Positions 1 to 7,156 are shown, numbered from the stretch's first letter. The stretch: 8,014 bases of DNA from an uncultured Moraxellaceae bacterium (GCA_937928295.1 CALEYY010000296.1:1-8014), one strand, 5' to 3'. Notes: a model not told the origin generated them from the sequence alone. Numbers and translations: made by a program.

Positions 1-16
1 GACGCTCTTCCGATCT
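1..16 (+). other. Illumina adapter remnant at contig end
   Basis: The first 16 bases, GACGCTCTTCCGATCT, match exactly the 3' end of the standard Illumina read-1 adapter (which ends ACACGACGCTCTTCCGATCT). The pbpG-like reading frame becomes homologous to its family immediately after this point. This is library sequence, not genome, and it shows that the window begins at an assembly edge with untrimmed reads. Confidence 0.95.
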
Positions 17-203
17 GCCGGATTGGGATATTGGCGTGTCCAAGACGGGTTTCATCAACGAGGCCGGGCGCTGCCTGGTCATGCTCGCGCGCATTCGCGA
101 TGTGCCGGTGGTGATCGTGCTCATGGACTCCTGGGGCAAGTACACGCGCATCGGTGACGCCAATCGCGTGAAGCAATGGCTGGAGCGCGTTACGCGGGTC
201 TGA
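17..203 (+). CDS. pbpG: D-alanyl-D-alanine endopeptidase (PBP7 type), C-terminal part
   Basis: This is the last 61 codons of a peptidase S11 family protein, cut at its 5' side by the contig edge and ending at TGA 201-203. PbpG-type enzymes are periplasmic penicillin-binding proteins that cleave D-Ala-meso-DAP cross-links in peptidoglycan. The visible part holds the third active-site motif KTG (residues 9-11 of the fragment, in VSKTGFINEAG). It also holds the family's C-terminal block DSWGKYTRIGDANRVKQWLE. The SxxK and SxN motifs would lie in the missing part. The segment GRCLVMLARIRDVPVVIVLM fits the last beta strands of the penicillin-binding fold. No C-terminal amphipathic anchor follows, as in PbpG and unlike DacA/DacC. 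The 3' end overlaps the convergent metallopeptidase gene by 14 bases. The family is clear; PbpG rather than another S11 member is likely but not certain. Confidence 0.85.
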
Positions 204-819
204 GCCGCTCAGCAAAGGTATTCAGCGCTTTCTTCTGCAACGCCCAATCCGGGCAGACCCGGCCCTGCAAGGCATAAAATGCAGGGCTGTGGTTGAACTC
301 GTGCAAGTGGCACAACTCGTGATGCAGCACATAGTCGATGCAGCTGGGCGGCATGTGCATGAGCACGGTATTGAGCGTGATGTCGCGCTGATGCGAGCAG
401 CTGCCCCAGCGTGAGCGCATGCGCCGGAGCTTGATCTGGCGTGGCTGCCAGGCCGGGCCTAGCGCAGCCGCCAAAGCCAGCAGGCGAGCCGGCAGATAGG
501 CCAATGCTTCCGCCTTCTGCCAAGCTAGCCACTGCGCGTCACTGCGTCCTTCACGCGGCAAAGCTTCGCCCAGATGCCACCAGACAGCCTCCACTTCAGC
601 CTCGCTTTCAGAGGCATGGGCGCGCTGCAATTTGCGCTGAGCGATCTCCGTCAGATGCCGGGCAATCCAGTCGCGGCGACTCTGCACAAAGTCATCGATA
701 AAGGTCGTGGGCATGCGCAACGGCGCGCGCACTAGCACCACGCCGTCCTGGCGAATGTGGATGGCCACGGTGCGGCGCGCGCTGCGGACGAGCTGGTAGT
801 CGGCGATTGATTGCGTCAT
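190..819 (-). CDS. YgjP-type (M48/DUF45) zinc metallopeptidase
   Basis: A 209-residue protein of the YgjP-like metallopeptidase domain family (PF01863), related to SprT/WSS1-like proteins. Seen: an N-terminal beta-rich part starting near YQLVRSARRT, the family motif RSRWGSC (residues 136-142), and the zinc site HELCH (167-171) with a third ligand His177 in the HEFNHSPAFY segment. There is no signal peptide or membrane segment, so it is probably cytoplasmic. Cellular substrates of these proteins are mostly unknown. The ATG at 819 is chosen because the family's usual N-terminus follows directly. No good Shine-Dalgarno precedes it. It lies 15 bases after the recQ stop on the same strand, so it is probably translated from the recQ transcript, perhaps by coupling. 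Its TAA overlaps the end of pbpG. The family assignment is firm; the function is not known. Confidence 0.9.
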   Translation of the reverse strand: MTQSIADYQLVRSARRTVAIHIRQDGVVLVRAPLRMPTTFIDDFVQSRRDWIARHLTEIAQRKLQRAHASESEAEVEAVWWHLGEALPREGRSDAQWLAWQKAEALAYLPARLLALAAALGPAWQPRQIKLRRMRSRWGSCSHQRDITLNTVLMHMPPSCIDYVLHHELCHLHEFNHSPAFYALQGRVCPDWALQKKALNTFAERLRPA

Positions 820-834
820 GGCTCAGGCCAGAAC

Positions 835-2676
835 TCAGACCAGCGCATCGACATGCTGGCGGATGATGGCCAGGAAATCGTCGCCATAGCGGGTGAGCTT
901 GCTGTCACCGATGCCGCCGATCTGGCGCATCTCGCTCAGGCTCAGCGGCATGTGCTCGACCATGGACATAAGCGTGCTGTCATGGAAGATGACATAGGGC
1001 GGCACGCCCTGCGCCACCGCCAGCTCACGACGACAGGCCCGCAGCGCAAGCCACAGCGGCTGATCGGCGGCATCCAGCGTCTGGCTGGCGCGACTGGCCG
1101 TGGAGCTGCGGCGCTGCGCGGTCAGCGTGTCTTTGTCCTGACGCAGGGCCAGCGTGACTTCGCCCTTGAGCAGCGGGCGGCATTCCGGCGCCAGACGCAG
1201 CGTGCCGAAACCATCGCCATCCACCAGCAGCAAACCTTTGGCCAGCAGCTGCCGGAATAGGCTGCGCCAGCTCTTCAGACTCAGGCTCTGGCCTTGGCCA
1301 AATACCGCCAGCTGCTCGTGGTTATTGGCCACGATGCGATCGGTGCGCTTGCCGACCAGCAGCTCCACCACATACTCCACGCCGTAACGCTGACCGCTGC
1401 GATACACCGCCGACAGCGCCATGCGCGCCGCCTCGGTGGCATCCCAGGTGGCCACCGGCTCGGCGCAGATATCGCAGTGGCCGCAGGGCTTGGGCATGTG
1501 CTCGTCGAAATAGCGCAGCAGCAACTGGCGACGGCAATCGGTAGTTTCGCAGAGCTGCAGCATGGCATCGATGCGGCGTCGCTCATGGCGCTTGTGCTCT
1601 TCGCTACCCTCTGACTGCGCCAGCATCTGCTGATGCTTGATGACATCCTGCAAGCCGTAAAACAGGCAGACGGTGGACGCCAGGCCATCACGCCCGGCGC
1701 GCCCGGTCTCCTGGTAATACGCTTCCAGACTTTTCGGCAGATCGAGGTGCGCGACGAAACGCACATTGGGCTTGTCGATGCCCATGCCGAAGGCAATCGT
1801 GGCCACCACAATCACACCCTCTTCGCGCAGGAATTTGGTCTGGTTGGCCTCGCGCTCATGCGCCGGCAACCCGGCGTGATAGACCACCGCCGGAAAGCCA
1901 CGCGCCTGCAAGGCTTCCGCGACCTTTTCGGTTTTCGCTCGCGACAGGCAATAGACAATGCCGGCGTCAGTCGGGTGTTCACGCTTGATGAAATCGGTGA
2001 GCTGCTCCAGCGCATTCAGACGCGGCAGGATGCGATAGAAAATGTTCGGGCGGTCGAAGCTGCTGAGATAGACCTCGGCGTTTTCGAGGCGCAGCAGACG
2101 CTTGATGTCGGCACGGGTACGCAGGTCGGCGGTGGCCGTCAGCGCCAGACGCGGCACCTGCGGGAACTGCTCGGCGAGCACCGACAGGCCGAGATAATCG
2201 GAGCGGAAATCGTGCCCCCACTGCGACACGCAATGCGCTTCATCAATGGCAAACAACGAGATCGGCGTACGCTGCAGGATATCCAGCGTGCGAGCCGTGA
2301 CCAGCCGCTCCGGTGCCATGTAGAGCAGATCGAGGCTGCCGTCGAGCAGCTGCGACTCGATGGCGCGCGCCTCGTGGGCATCCAGCGAACTGCTCAGGTA
2401 AGCGGCACGCACACCCAGTTGCAAGAGCGTGGCGACCTGATCCTGCATCAGCGAAATCAGTGGCGAAATGACAATCGCCGTGCCCGGCCGCATCAACGCA
2501 GGCACTTGATAGCACAGCGACTTGCCGCCGCCGGTGGGCATCAGCACCAAGGCATCTTCACCGCTGGCCACACGGGTCACAATCTCGGCCTGCTGGCTGC
2601 GGAAATCGCCGTAGCCCCAGACCCGCTGCAAGACTTCGCGCGCCTGCGCGGCGAGATCGTTTTGTAATGACTTCAT
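835..2676 (-). CDS. recQ: ATP-dependent DNA helicase RecQ
   Basis: RecQ is a 3'-5' superfamily 2 helicase acting in recombination and replication-fork repair, usually with SSB, RecJ and Topo III. This copy is 613 residues and full length for the bacterial family. Domains in order: motif 0 FRSQQ (25-29); Walker A TGGGKS (48-53); DEAH box (145-148) followed by the aromatic-rich loop CVSQWGHDFR; motif III TATA (about 180-183); motif V VATIAFGMGIDKPNVRF; motif VI QETGRAGRDG (322-331). The zinc-binding region has C381, C398, C401 and C404, then a winged helix (about 410-510) and a C-terminal HRDC domain (about 535-613). No key residue is missing. The ATG at 2676 is preceded by GAGG (plus-strand CCTC, 2685-2688) with 8-base spacing. 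It is divergent from the UPF0149 gene, with only 65 bases between the starts, and is followed by the YgjP-type gene. Confidence 0.98.
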   Translation of the reverse strand: MKSLQNDLAAQAREVLQRVWGYGDFRSQQAEIVTRVASGEDALVLMPTGGGKSLCYQVPALMRPGTAIVISPLISLMQDQVATLLQLGVRAAYLSSSLDAHEARAIESQLLDGSLDLLYMAPERLVTARTLDILQRTPISLFAIDEAHCVSQWGHDFRSDYLGLSVLAEQFPQVPRLALTATADLRTRADIKRLLRLENAEVYLSSFDRPNIFYRILPRLNALEQLTDFIKREHPTDAGIVYCLSRAKTEKVAEALQARGFPAVVYHAGLPAHEREANQTKFLREEGVIVVATIAFGMGIDKPNVRFVAHLDLPKSLEAYYQETGRAGRDGLASTVCLFYGLQDVIKHQQMLAQSEGSEEHKRHERRRIDAMLQLCETTDCRRQLLLRYFDEHMPKPCGHCDICAEPVATWDATEAARMALSAVYRSGQRYGVEYVVELLVGKRTDRIVANNHEQLAVFGQGQSLSLKSWRSLFRQLLAKGLLLVDGDGFGTLRLAPECRPLLKGEVTLALRQDKDTLTAQRRSSTASRASQTLDAADQPLWLALRACRRELAVAQGVPPYVIFHDSTLMSMVEHMPLSLSEMRQIGGIGDSKLTRYGDDFLAIIRQHVDALV

Positions 2677-2710
2677 GCCGGAAACCTCACATCCCTGCGC
2701 GTTGCCGCAC

Positions 2711-2716
2711 TACAAT
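2711..2716 (+). promoter_or_regulatory. Possible -10 element for the UPF0149 gene
   Basis: TACAAT matches 5 of 6 bases of the sigma-70 -10 consensus. It lies 25 bases before the ATG at 2742, which would give a leader of about 19 bases. The best -35 candidate is CTCACA (2686-2691, 4 of 6), but the 19-base spacing is poor. The element sits in the short recQ divergent intergenic region. Support is weak. Confidence 0.35.
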
Positions 2717-2741
2717 CGCGGGCATTGCCCTGGAGAACGAC

Positions 2742-3308
2742 ATGCACGAACAATACGCCCTGCCGACCGGCACCCTGAATGCGCTGGAAGATTTTCTCGA
2801 TAGCGAAGCCAATGAGCATGGCCTGGATTTTCATGGCGCTCACGGCTTTCTCACCGCCATCACGGTCGGCCCGCGTGGCGCGCTCGATGCCGATGCCCTT
2901 GCCGCCTTTTTTGAGGACGAAGATGGCAGCATGGACCGCGCGCAGATGGCTGTGCTGACGCAGCAGCTGCAAGCTTGGCAGAAGAGCATCCACGCCGTGC
3001 TTTACCACGGTTCGCGCCTGGAACTGCCCTGCCCGCTGATCGCCGATCCGGACGAGGCGAACAGCCTCAGCGACTGGTGTGTCGGTTTCATGGAAGGCCT
3101 GTTCCTGGACGAAGACCGCTGGTACGCCGGCAACGAAGATGACATCGCCGACCTGACGCTGCCGATGGTGGTGTTGTCGGACCTGATCGAGGACGACGAC
3201 CTGCAAACGCTGCGTCGCGACAAGAAGCTGCTGAAAGACATGACGGCATCGATCCCGGATCTGATCACCGAGCTGTACCTGCTGTTTCACGCGCCCGCGA
3301 ATCCCTGA
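2742..3308 (+). CDS. UPF0149 (YgfB/YecA) family protein
   Basis: A 188-residue acidic, soluble protein of the UPF0149 family (PF03695). Seen: the family N-terminal signature HGFLTAITVGP (residues 34-44), the central signature DWCVGFMEGL (111-120) followed by W127, and helical acidic segments throughout. It lacks the C-terminal cysteine-rich SEC-C zinc motif found in YecA itself, so it resembles the shorter YgfB form in length. The biochemical role of the family is poorly defined. The start at 2742 is preferred over an in-frame ATG at 2667: GGAG (2732-2735) stands 6 bases upstream, family-like sequence begins there, and 2667 would put the gene inside recQ. It is divergent from recQ and converges on trhO across 29 bases. 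Confidence 0.88.
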   Translation: MHEQYALPTGTLNALEDFLDSEANEHGLDFHGAHGFLTAITVGPRGALDADALAAFFEDEDGSMDRAQMAVLTQQLQAWQKSIHAVLYHGSRLELPCPLIADPDEANSLSDWCVGFMEGLFLDEDRWYAGNEDDIADLTLPMVVLSDLIEDDDLQTLRRDKKLLKDMTASIPDLITELYLLFHAPANP

Positions 3309-3316
3309 GTCATCCG

Positions 3317-3356
3317 GGCGGGCCACGCAAGTCATACTCACTTGCGCTGGCCTGCC
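3317..3356. terminator. Strong hairpin between convergent genes, probable bidirectional terminator
   Basis: The arms at 3317-3332 and 3340-3356 pair over 16 base pairs, with one G-T wobble, a single bulged C (3347) and a 7-base loop (catactc). The core is CGCAAGT against ACTTGCG, extended by GGCCA against TGGCC. It lies just after the UPF0149 stop codon and covers the last codons and stop of trhO, so it can serve both convergent transcripts. No T-run follows on either strand, so it is not a classical intrinsic terminator. It may instead act as a 3'-end stabiliser or a weak terminator. Confidence 0.6.
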
Positions 3357-4261
3357 GCGCGTTCCGTGGCCAGACGCTTCTGCAATTTCCGCTCGGCAAA
3401 GCGCGCCCGCTGATGCTCACTTAAGCCATCATTGCAGGCTGGGCAACTAATGCCGTCCTCATAACCCGGCTCCAGCTTGTCTTCCGGCGTGATAGCGCGA
3501 CGACAGCCGTAGCACAGCTCGGCAACGCCCTCGGCCAGGCCATGCGTAACCCCCACGCGCTCATCAAACACAAAGCACTCGCCGCGCCACAGGCTTTCCT
3601 CGGCCGGCACCTCTTCCAGGTATTTCAGAATGCCGCCCTTGAGGTGATAGACCTCGGCAAAACCCTGCTGGCGCATATAGCTCGATGCCTTCTCGCAGCG
3701 AATGCCGCCGGTGCAGAACATCGCCACCTTCTTGTGCTTCGCCGGGTCGAGCTGCTCGGCAACATACTGCGGAAACTGCCGGAAAGTCTGCGTGTGCGGA
3801 TCAATCGCGCCCTCGAAGCTGCCAATGGCCACCTCGTAGTCGTTACGCGTATCAATCACGATGACATCCGGATCCTGAATCAGCGCATTCCACTCGGATG
3901 GCGCGACATAGGTGCCGACCACCGCCGTCGGGTCCACAAACGGCACACCGAGCGTGACAATCTCTTTCTTGAGCTTGATCTTCAACCGCACAAAGGGATG
4001 CCTATCGCTGAACGACTCCTTGTGCTCCAGCCCCTGCAGGCGCGGATCGGCACGCAGCCAGCCCAGCACGGCATCGATGCCCTGACGCGAACCGGAGATG
4101 GTGCCGTTCACGCCCTCCTGCGCGAGCAGCAAGGTCCCGCGAATGCCCTCGTGCTCGCACAGCGCCAGCAACGGAGCCTGCAGATCGCGGAAATCGTCGA
4201 TGCGAGCAAAGTGGTAGAGCGCCGCCACCACAAACTCGCTCGTCACAGGAGCATCATCCAT
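3338..4261 (-). CDS. trhO: tRNA uridine(34) hydroxylase TrhO (rhodanese-like)
   Basis: TrhO (formerly YceA) hydroxylates uridine 34 in the anticodon of certain tRNAs to 5-hydroxyuridine, the first step toward cmo5U/mo5U, using molecular oxygen. The 307-residue protein has an N-terminal acylphosphatase-like domain with RGTLLLAQEGVNGTISG (41-57). A rhodanese domain follows (from about 130, VIVIDTRNDYE), with the active loop CTGGIRC (C183 to C189; C183 catalytic by family knowledge). A C-terminal cysteine cluster has CYGC (250-253) and CPAC (273-276). The start at 4261 is chosen over upstream in-frame ATGs because GGGAGG lies 8 bases before it and family homology starts there; the upstream extension is bolA read out of frame. 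It overlaps the end of bolA by 8 bases (ATGGATGA), so translation is probably coupled. Confidence 0.95.
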   Translation of the reverse strand: MDDAPVTSEFVVAALYHFARIDDFRDLQAPLLALCEHEGIRGTLLLAQEGVNGTISGSRQGIDAVLGWLRADPRLQGLEHKESFSDRHPFVRLKIKLKKEIVTLGVPFVDPTAVVGTYVAPSEWNALIQDPDVIVIDTRNDYEVAIGSFEGAIDPHTQTFRQFPQYVAEQLDPAKHKKVAMFCTGGIRCEKASSYMRQQGFAEVYHLKGGILKYLEEVPAEESLWRGECFVFDERVGVTHGLAEGVAELCYGCRRAITPEDKLEPGYEDGISCPACNDGLSEHQRARFAERKLQKRLATERAAGQRK

Positions 4262-4565
4262 GCTTGCTGCCTCCCAGACAGGCCGGGCTGGCCGGTGCAG
4301 CGCCCGTGGCAGCCCACTCTTCCGGCGTATAGAGGTGCAAGGCCAGCGCGTGCATGCCCTGCGCCATCTCATCCTGCGTAAGGGCATAGACGCGCTGATG
4401 CCGAGCCACGGCACGCAAGCCGGCAAACGCCGTGCTCACCAGCGTGACCTTGTAATGGCTCTCGGTGGCCGGGCCGCCGTGGTTGTGCGACTCGTTCAAC
4501 ACATCGAGAAAATCAGGGCTGAAGGCGTGCTGCAAGAGGCTGTGCAAACGGGCTTGGCGAGACAT
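4254..4565 (-). CDS. bolA: BolA family protein
   Basis: A 103-residue BolA protein. The family binds [2Fe-2S] clusters with monothiol glutaredoxins, and in E. coli BolA is also a stress-phase regulator of morphology genes. Seen: the loop ESHNHGG with a histidine where H-type BolAs have one (IbaG-like C-types have Cys), ESHYKV (35-40), and the C-terminal signature MHALALHLYTPEEW (71-84), close to E. coli BolA HALALHTYT. The ATG at 4565 is preferred over an in-frame GTG at 4577: GGAG (plus strand 4572-4575) sits 6 bases before it, and the GTG lies inside that ribosome-binding site. It is the first gene of a two-gene operon with trhO. The trhO ribosome-binding site lies inside the last bolA codons. 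Confidence 0.93.
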   Translation of the reverse strand: MSRQARLHSLLQHAFSPDFLDVLNESHNHGGPATESHYKVTLVSTAFAGLRAVARHQRVYALTQDEMAQGMHALALHLYTPEEWAATGAAPASPACLGGSKHG

Positions 4566-4595
4566 GAGCGGCTCCACGGAAAAGACATCGGCGCG

Positions 4596-4603
4596 AATTA
4601 TAG
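4596..4603 (-). promoter_or_regulatory. Probable bolA-trhO promoter -10 element
   Basis: Read on the minus strand, this is CTATAATT, containing a perfect TATAAT (4602-4597) that ends 31 bases before the bolA ATG. No good -35 stands 16-18 bases upstream; the nearest is TTGCAA, 21 bases away. A C before the -10 and a weak -35 are features tolerated by sigma-S polymerase, and E. coli bolA is a classic sigma-S gene. Sigma-S control here is inference. Confidence 0.5.
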
Positions 4604-4655
4604 ATGCTGAATGACCTGCCCGCTTGCAAATGCCGGGATTCGCGCTAAGCTAGGC

Positions 4656-4702
4656 TTGTTTATTACATAATTTTTACTTTAAACAATTTTATAGGTAATG
4701 AA
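4656..4702 (+). promoter_or_regulatory. AT-rich leader with likely desaturase promoter
   Basis: A tract of about 47 bases, very rich in A and T, stands directly before the desaturase in otherwise GC-rich DNA. It contains CATAAT (4666-4671, 5 of 6 to the -10 consensus), TTGTTT (4656-4661) with TTTAAA 16 bases later, and an imperfect palindrome ATTA-CA-TAAT (4662-4671). AGG (4693-4695) is a plausible ribosome-binding site 7 bases before the ATG. Which hexamers are used cannot be decided from sequence alone. Confidence 0.4.
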
Positions 4703-5659
4703 ATGTCCACATTCAAGCTGTCTCCGGCACAACGCGCCGAGATCAATGCCAAGTCCGACTGGCGCGGTGCGCTGGAGGTTAGCAAGGACTGGGCGCTGAT
4801 CGTGCTGGCCTTTGCACTCAGTCTGCTGTGGCCACATCCGCTGGTCTTTGTGTTGTCGGTGCTGCTGCTGGCGGCAGCGCAAGCGGGCTTTGCCATCCTG
4901 CAGCACGAAGCCTCGCATCGCTCGCTGTTCGCCTCGGCTAAACTCAACGACGGCATCGGCGAATACCTCTGCGCCCTGCCCATCCTGCAAAGCATGCCGG
5001 GCTACCGCGCCTACCACATGACGCATCACCGCCTGGCCGGCACTCGCGAAGATCCGGATCTGGTGATGACCGAGCAATATCCGGTGCGCGCGGCTAGTCT
5101 GCGCCGCAAGCTGCTGCGCGATGCCTCCGGCCTGACTGGCATCAAGTCCATCATCGGGCTCATGGGCATGGCAGCGGGCTACTGGAAATACGAGCTGACC
5201 GGCAAAATCGAGCGCGTTCAGCCGGCCCCGCAGGGCGTGTTCGGCTATGCCGCCGTGTTCGTGCGCAACAACGGGCATATTGCCCTGCTCTGGCAGGTCG
5301 GCATGGCCAGTGTGCTGGCGTGGCTGGGGAATGGCTGGCTTTATTTGCTCTGGGTCGCGGCGTTCGTGTTCATCCTGCCGATCTGCATGCGTATCCGCCA
5401 GATTGCTGATCATGCCGTGGTGGCCGATGCCTTCAGCACCAACCCGCTGCAGCACGCCCGTACCTCACAGGCGAACTGGCTGGAAAAATTGCTGTTCGCG
5501 CCGCACAACGAGCACTATCACCTGGAGCATCACTTTATGCCGACCGCGCCGTGCTGGAATTTGCCCAAGCTGCACAAGCTGCTGGATGAGGCAGGCGTGA
5601 TTCCAGCGCAGAATCAGGCGGGCAGTTTGGTGGCGGTGTTGAGGCAGGTGACTGTCTGA
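4703..5659 (+). CDS. Membrane fatty acid desaturase
   Basis: A 318-residue integral membrane di-iron desaturase (PF00487). All histidine boxes are present: HEASH (68-72), HMTHH (105-109) and HNEHYHLEHH (268-277), plus H237 in IADHA, which is typical of the soluble-side iron ligands. Hydrophobic segments lie at about 30-66, 147-160, 193-228 and near the boxes. Such enzymes insert double bonds into fatty acyl chains at the inner membrane using oxygen and an electron donor. The position and substrate (acyl-lipid or acyl-CoA) cannot be told from sequence by eye. The ATG at 4703 has a modest AGG ribosome-binding site at 7-base spacing, and the N-terminus is hydrophilic with no signal peptide. It is single, divergent from bolA (137 bases apart) and convergent with the symporter gene, with 28 bases between the stops. 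No ferredoxin or reductase partner is adjacent. Confidence 0.92.
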   Translation: MSTFKLSPAQRAEINAKSDWRGALEVSKDWALIVLAFALSLLWPHPLVFVLSVLLLAAAQAGFAILQHEASHRSLFASAKLNDGIGEYLCALPILQSMPGYRAYHMTHHRLAGTREDPDLVMTEQYPVRAASLRRKLLRDASGLTGIKSIIGLMGMAAGYWKYELTGKIERVQPAPQGVFGYAAVFVRNNGHIALLWQVGMASVLAWLGNGWLYLLWVAAFVFILPICMRIRQIADHAVVADAFSTNPLQHARTSQANWLEKLLFAPHNEHYHLEHHFMPTAPCWNLPKLHKLLDEAGVIPAQNQAGSLVAVLRQVTV

Positions 5660-5687
5660 GCGGCGTTCACCGACGGCGCCCGACTTG

Positions 5688-7100
5688 TCAGGCCGGCGCC
5701 CTCTCCCGCGACACAAAGCCGCCAATCAGCATGCCGGCAATTGCCACCAGGAATCCCACCAGTTGTGGTGGCCAAACACCTTCCGGAGCAACCGCTTCCA
5801 GCAGCAACCAGCTCGTGACGCCACCAGCGATCGACAGCACCGCGCCGAGCTTGTTCGCCCGTGACCAGTACAGCCCGGCCGTGAGCGGTACGAACGCGGC
5901 GACCAGCGTGACCTTGTAGGCATTCTCAACCATCTCGAAAATGCTGGCGTCGGACTTGATGGCGAACCACGACACCAGCATGCCGAATACCAGCACGGTG
6001 CTGCGCAGCAGCCACAGAAACTGGCTGTCGGTCAGGGTCGGCATGGCCGGACGCAGAATGTTTTCGGCAAACAGAGTGGATGGTGCCAGCAAGGTGCCGG
6101 AAGCTGTGGACATGATGGCCGACAGCAAGGCACCAAAGAACAACACCTGCATGACCAGCGGCATATGTTCCTGCACCAGTGTCGGCAGAATCTGCTGGGC
6201 GTCGGAGGCGGCGACGCGGGCGACCATGGCGGGGTCGATGATGACAGCGGCATAGGTCAGGAACAGCGGCACCATGCAGAACACGAGGTAGCCGATGCCG
6301 CCGAGGATGGTGCCGGTGACGGCAATGTTCTCGTTGGCCGCCGAGTTCAGGCGCTGGAATACATCCTGCTGCGGAATCGAGCCCAGTGCGAGCGTGATGA
6401 AGGCTGCTATCCAAGCCAGCGCGGCCGCCAGCGTCGGCTCGGGCCAAAGGTTGTCGAACTTGCCGGCAGCGGCGGCGTGATCGATGACCACGCTCACGCC
6501 GCCGACCTGATCGGACACAAAGACGGCGATGATGAGCAGGCTGATGATGATGATGACCATCTGCATGAAGTCGGTAACGGCGACCGACCACATGCCGCCG
6601 AACATGGTGTAGAGCACCACGATGCCGGCGCCGATGCAGATGCCCATGTCACGCGAAACGGCACCATCGCTGAGGCTGCTGAAGACGACGCCAAGCGCGA
6701 TCATCTGCGCCGACACCCAACCCAGATAGGACAGCATGATGGCGGCCGAGGTCGAGAACTCGACGCCGCGTCCGTACTTGGCCTTGAAGAAGTCGCCGAT
6801 GGTGAGCATGTTGCGGCGGTAGAGTTTGCGGGCGAAAAACATGCCGGCGAGGATGAGGCAGAAGCCGGCGCCGAACGGGTCGGCGACGATGCCACCAACG
6901 CCATCGGCAAGAAAGGTCGGCGGTGCGCCCAGCACGGATTCGGAGCCGAACCAGGTCGCGAACATGGTGGCGGTGAGTACATACAGCGGCAGGTGCCGGC
7001 CGGCAGACACATAGTCCTTGGAGTTTTTCACGCGCAGGGCCGCGAGCAGGCCGATCACGACAGAAATCACCAGGTAGGCGACGACAAAGAATTTCAACAT
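5688..7100 (-). CDS. Sodium:solute symporter (SSS family)
   Basis: A 470-residue inner-membrane transporter of the sodium:solute symporter family (PutP/vSGLT fold, PF00474), with about 13 hydrophobic segments along its whole length. Seen: the N-terminal YVSAGRHLPLYVLTATMFATWFG region (30-52) with a family-typical first core helix. The signature GGMWSVAVTDFMQMV is at 168-182. A conserved helix ALLSAIMSTASGTLLAP (324-340) carries serines and threonines where the family's Na2 site lies. The substrate cannot be assigned; the family carries proline, sugars, choline, organic acids and others. The start at 7100 is preferred over an in-frame codon at 7127 because GGGAGG (plus-strand CCTCCC, 7111-7116) lies 10 bases upstream and the hydrophobic first helix begins at once. 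The last residues are short and polar. It converges on the desaturase. Confidence 0.9.
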   Translation of the reverse strand: MLKFFVVAYLVISVVIGLLAALRVKNSKDYVSAGRHLPLYVLTATMFATWFGSESVLGAPPTFLADGVGGIVADPFGAGFCLILAGMFFARKLYRRNMLTIGDFFKAKYGRGVEFSTSAAIMLSYLGWVSAQMIALGVVFSSLSDGAVSRDMGICIGAGIVVLYTMFGGMWSVAVTDFMQMVIIIISLLIIAVFVSDQVGGVSVVIDHAAAAGKFDNLWPEPTLAAALAWIAAFITLALGSIPQQDVFQRLNSAANENIAVTGTILGGIGYLVFCMVPLFLTYAAVIIDPAMVARVAASDAQQILPTLVQEHMPLVMQVLFFGALLSAIMSTASGTLLAPSTLFAENILRPAMPTLTDSQFLWLLRSTVLVFGMLVSWFAIKSDASIFEMVENAYKVTLVAAFVPLTAGLYWSRANKLGAVLSIAGGVTSWLLLEAVAPEGVWPPQLVGFLVAIAGMLIGGFVSRERAPA

Positions 7101-7156
7101 CGAGGCAGTTCCTCCCGCAGCAGGCACGGTGAAAAGCAGGGTAAATTTTGCGAATG

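Noticed and set aside
1633..2667. Long plus-strand open frame of 344 codons opposite recQ
   Set aside because: It is antisense to a complete RecQ with all motifs, has low-complexity Q/R/H-rich content and no recognisable domain. Shadow frames of this kind are common in GC-rich genes.
2667..2741. N-terminal extension of the UPF0149 gene from an ATG at 2667
   Set aside because: It would begin inside recQ. A good GGAG site precedes the ATG at 2742, and family sequence begins there.
3542..4381. Plus-strand open frame opposite trhO and bolA
   Set aside because: It is antisense to two well-supported genes and has no motif or ribosome-binding site.
4262..4426. 55-residue N-terminal extension of trhO
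   Set aside because: The extension is bolA read in another frame. The GGGAGG site and family start both support 4261.
4679..5455. Minus-strand open frame opposite the desaturase
   Set aside because: It is antisense to a gene with all histidine boxes; the content is H/Q/R-rich shadow sequence.
5674..5701. Inverted repeat GGCGCC...GGCGCC between desaturase and symporter as a terminator
   Set aside because: The stem is only 6 base pairs with a 14-base loop, each arm is itself palindromic, and there is no T-run. It is too weak to call.
6541..6557. GAT/TGA trinucleotide repeat
   Set aside because: It encodes a run of isoleucines in a symporter membrane helix, so it is ordinary coding low complexity.
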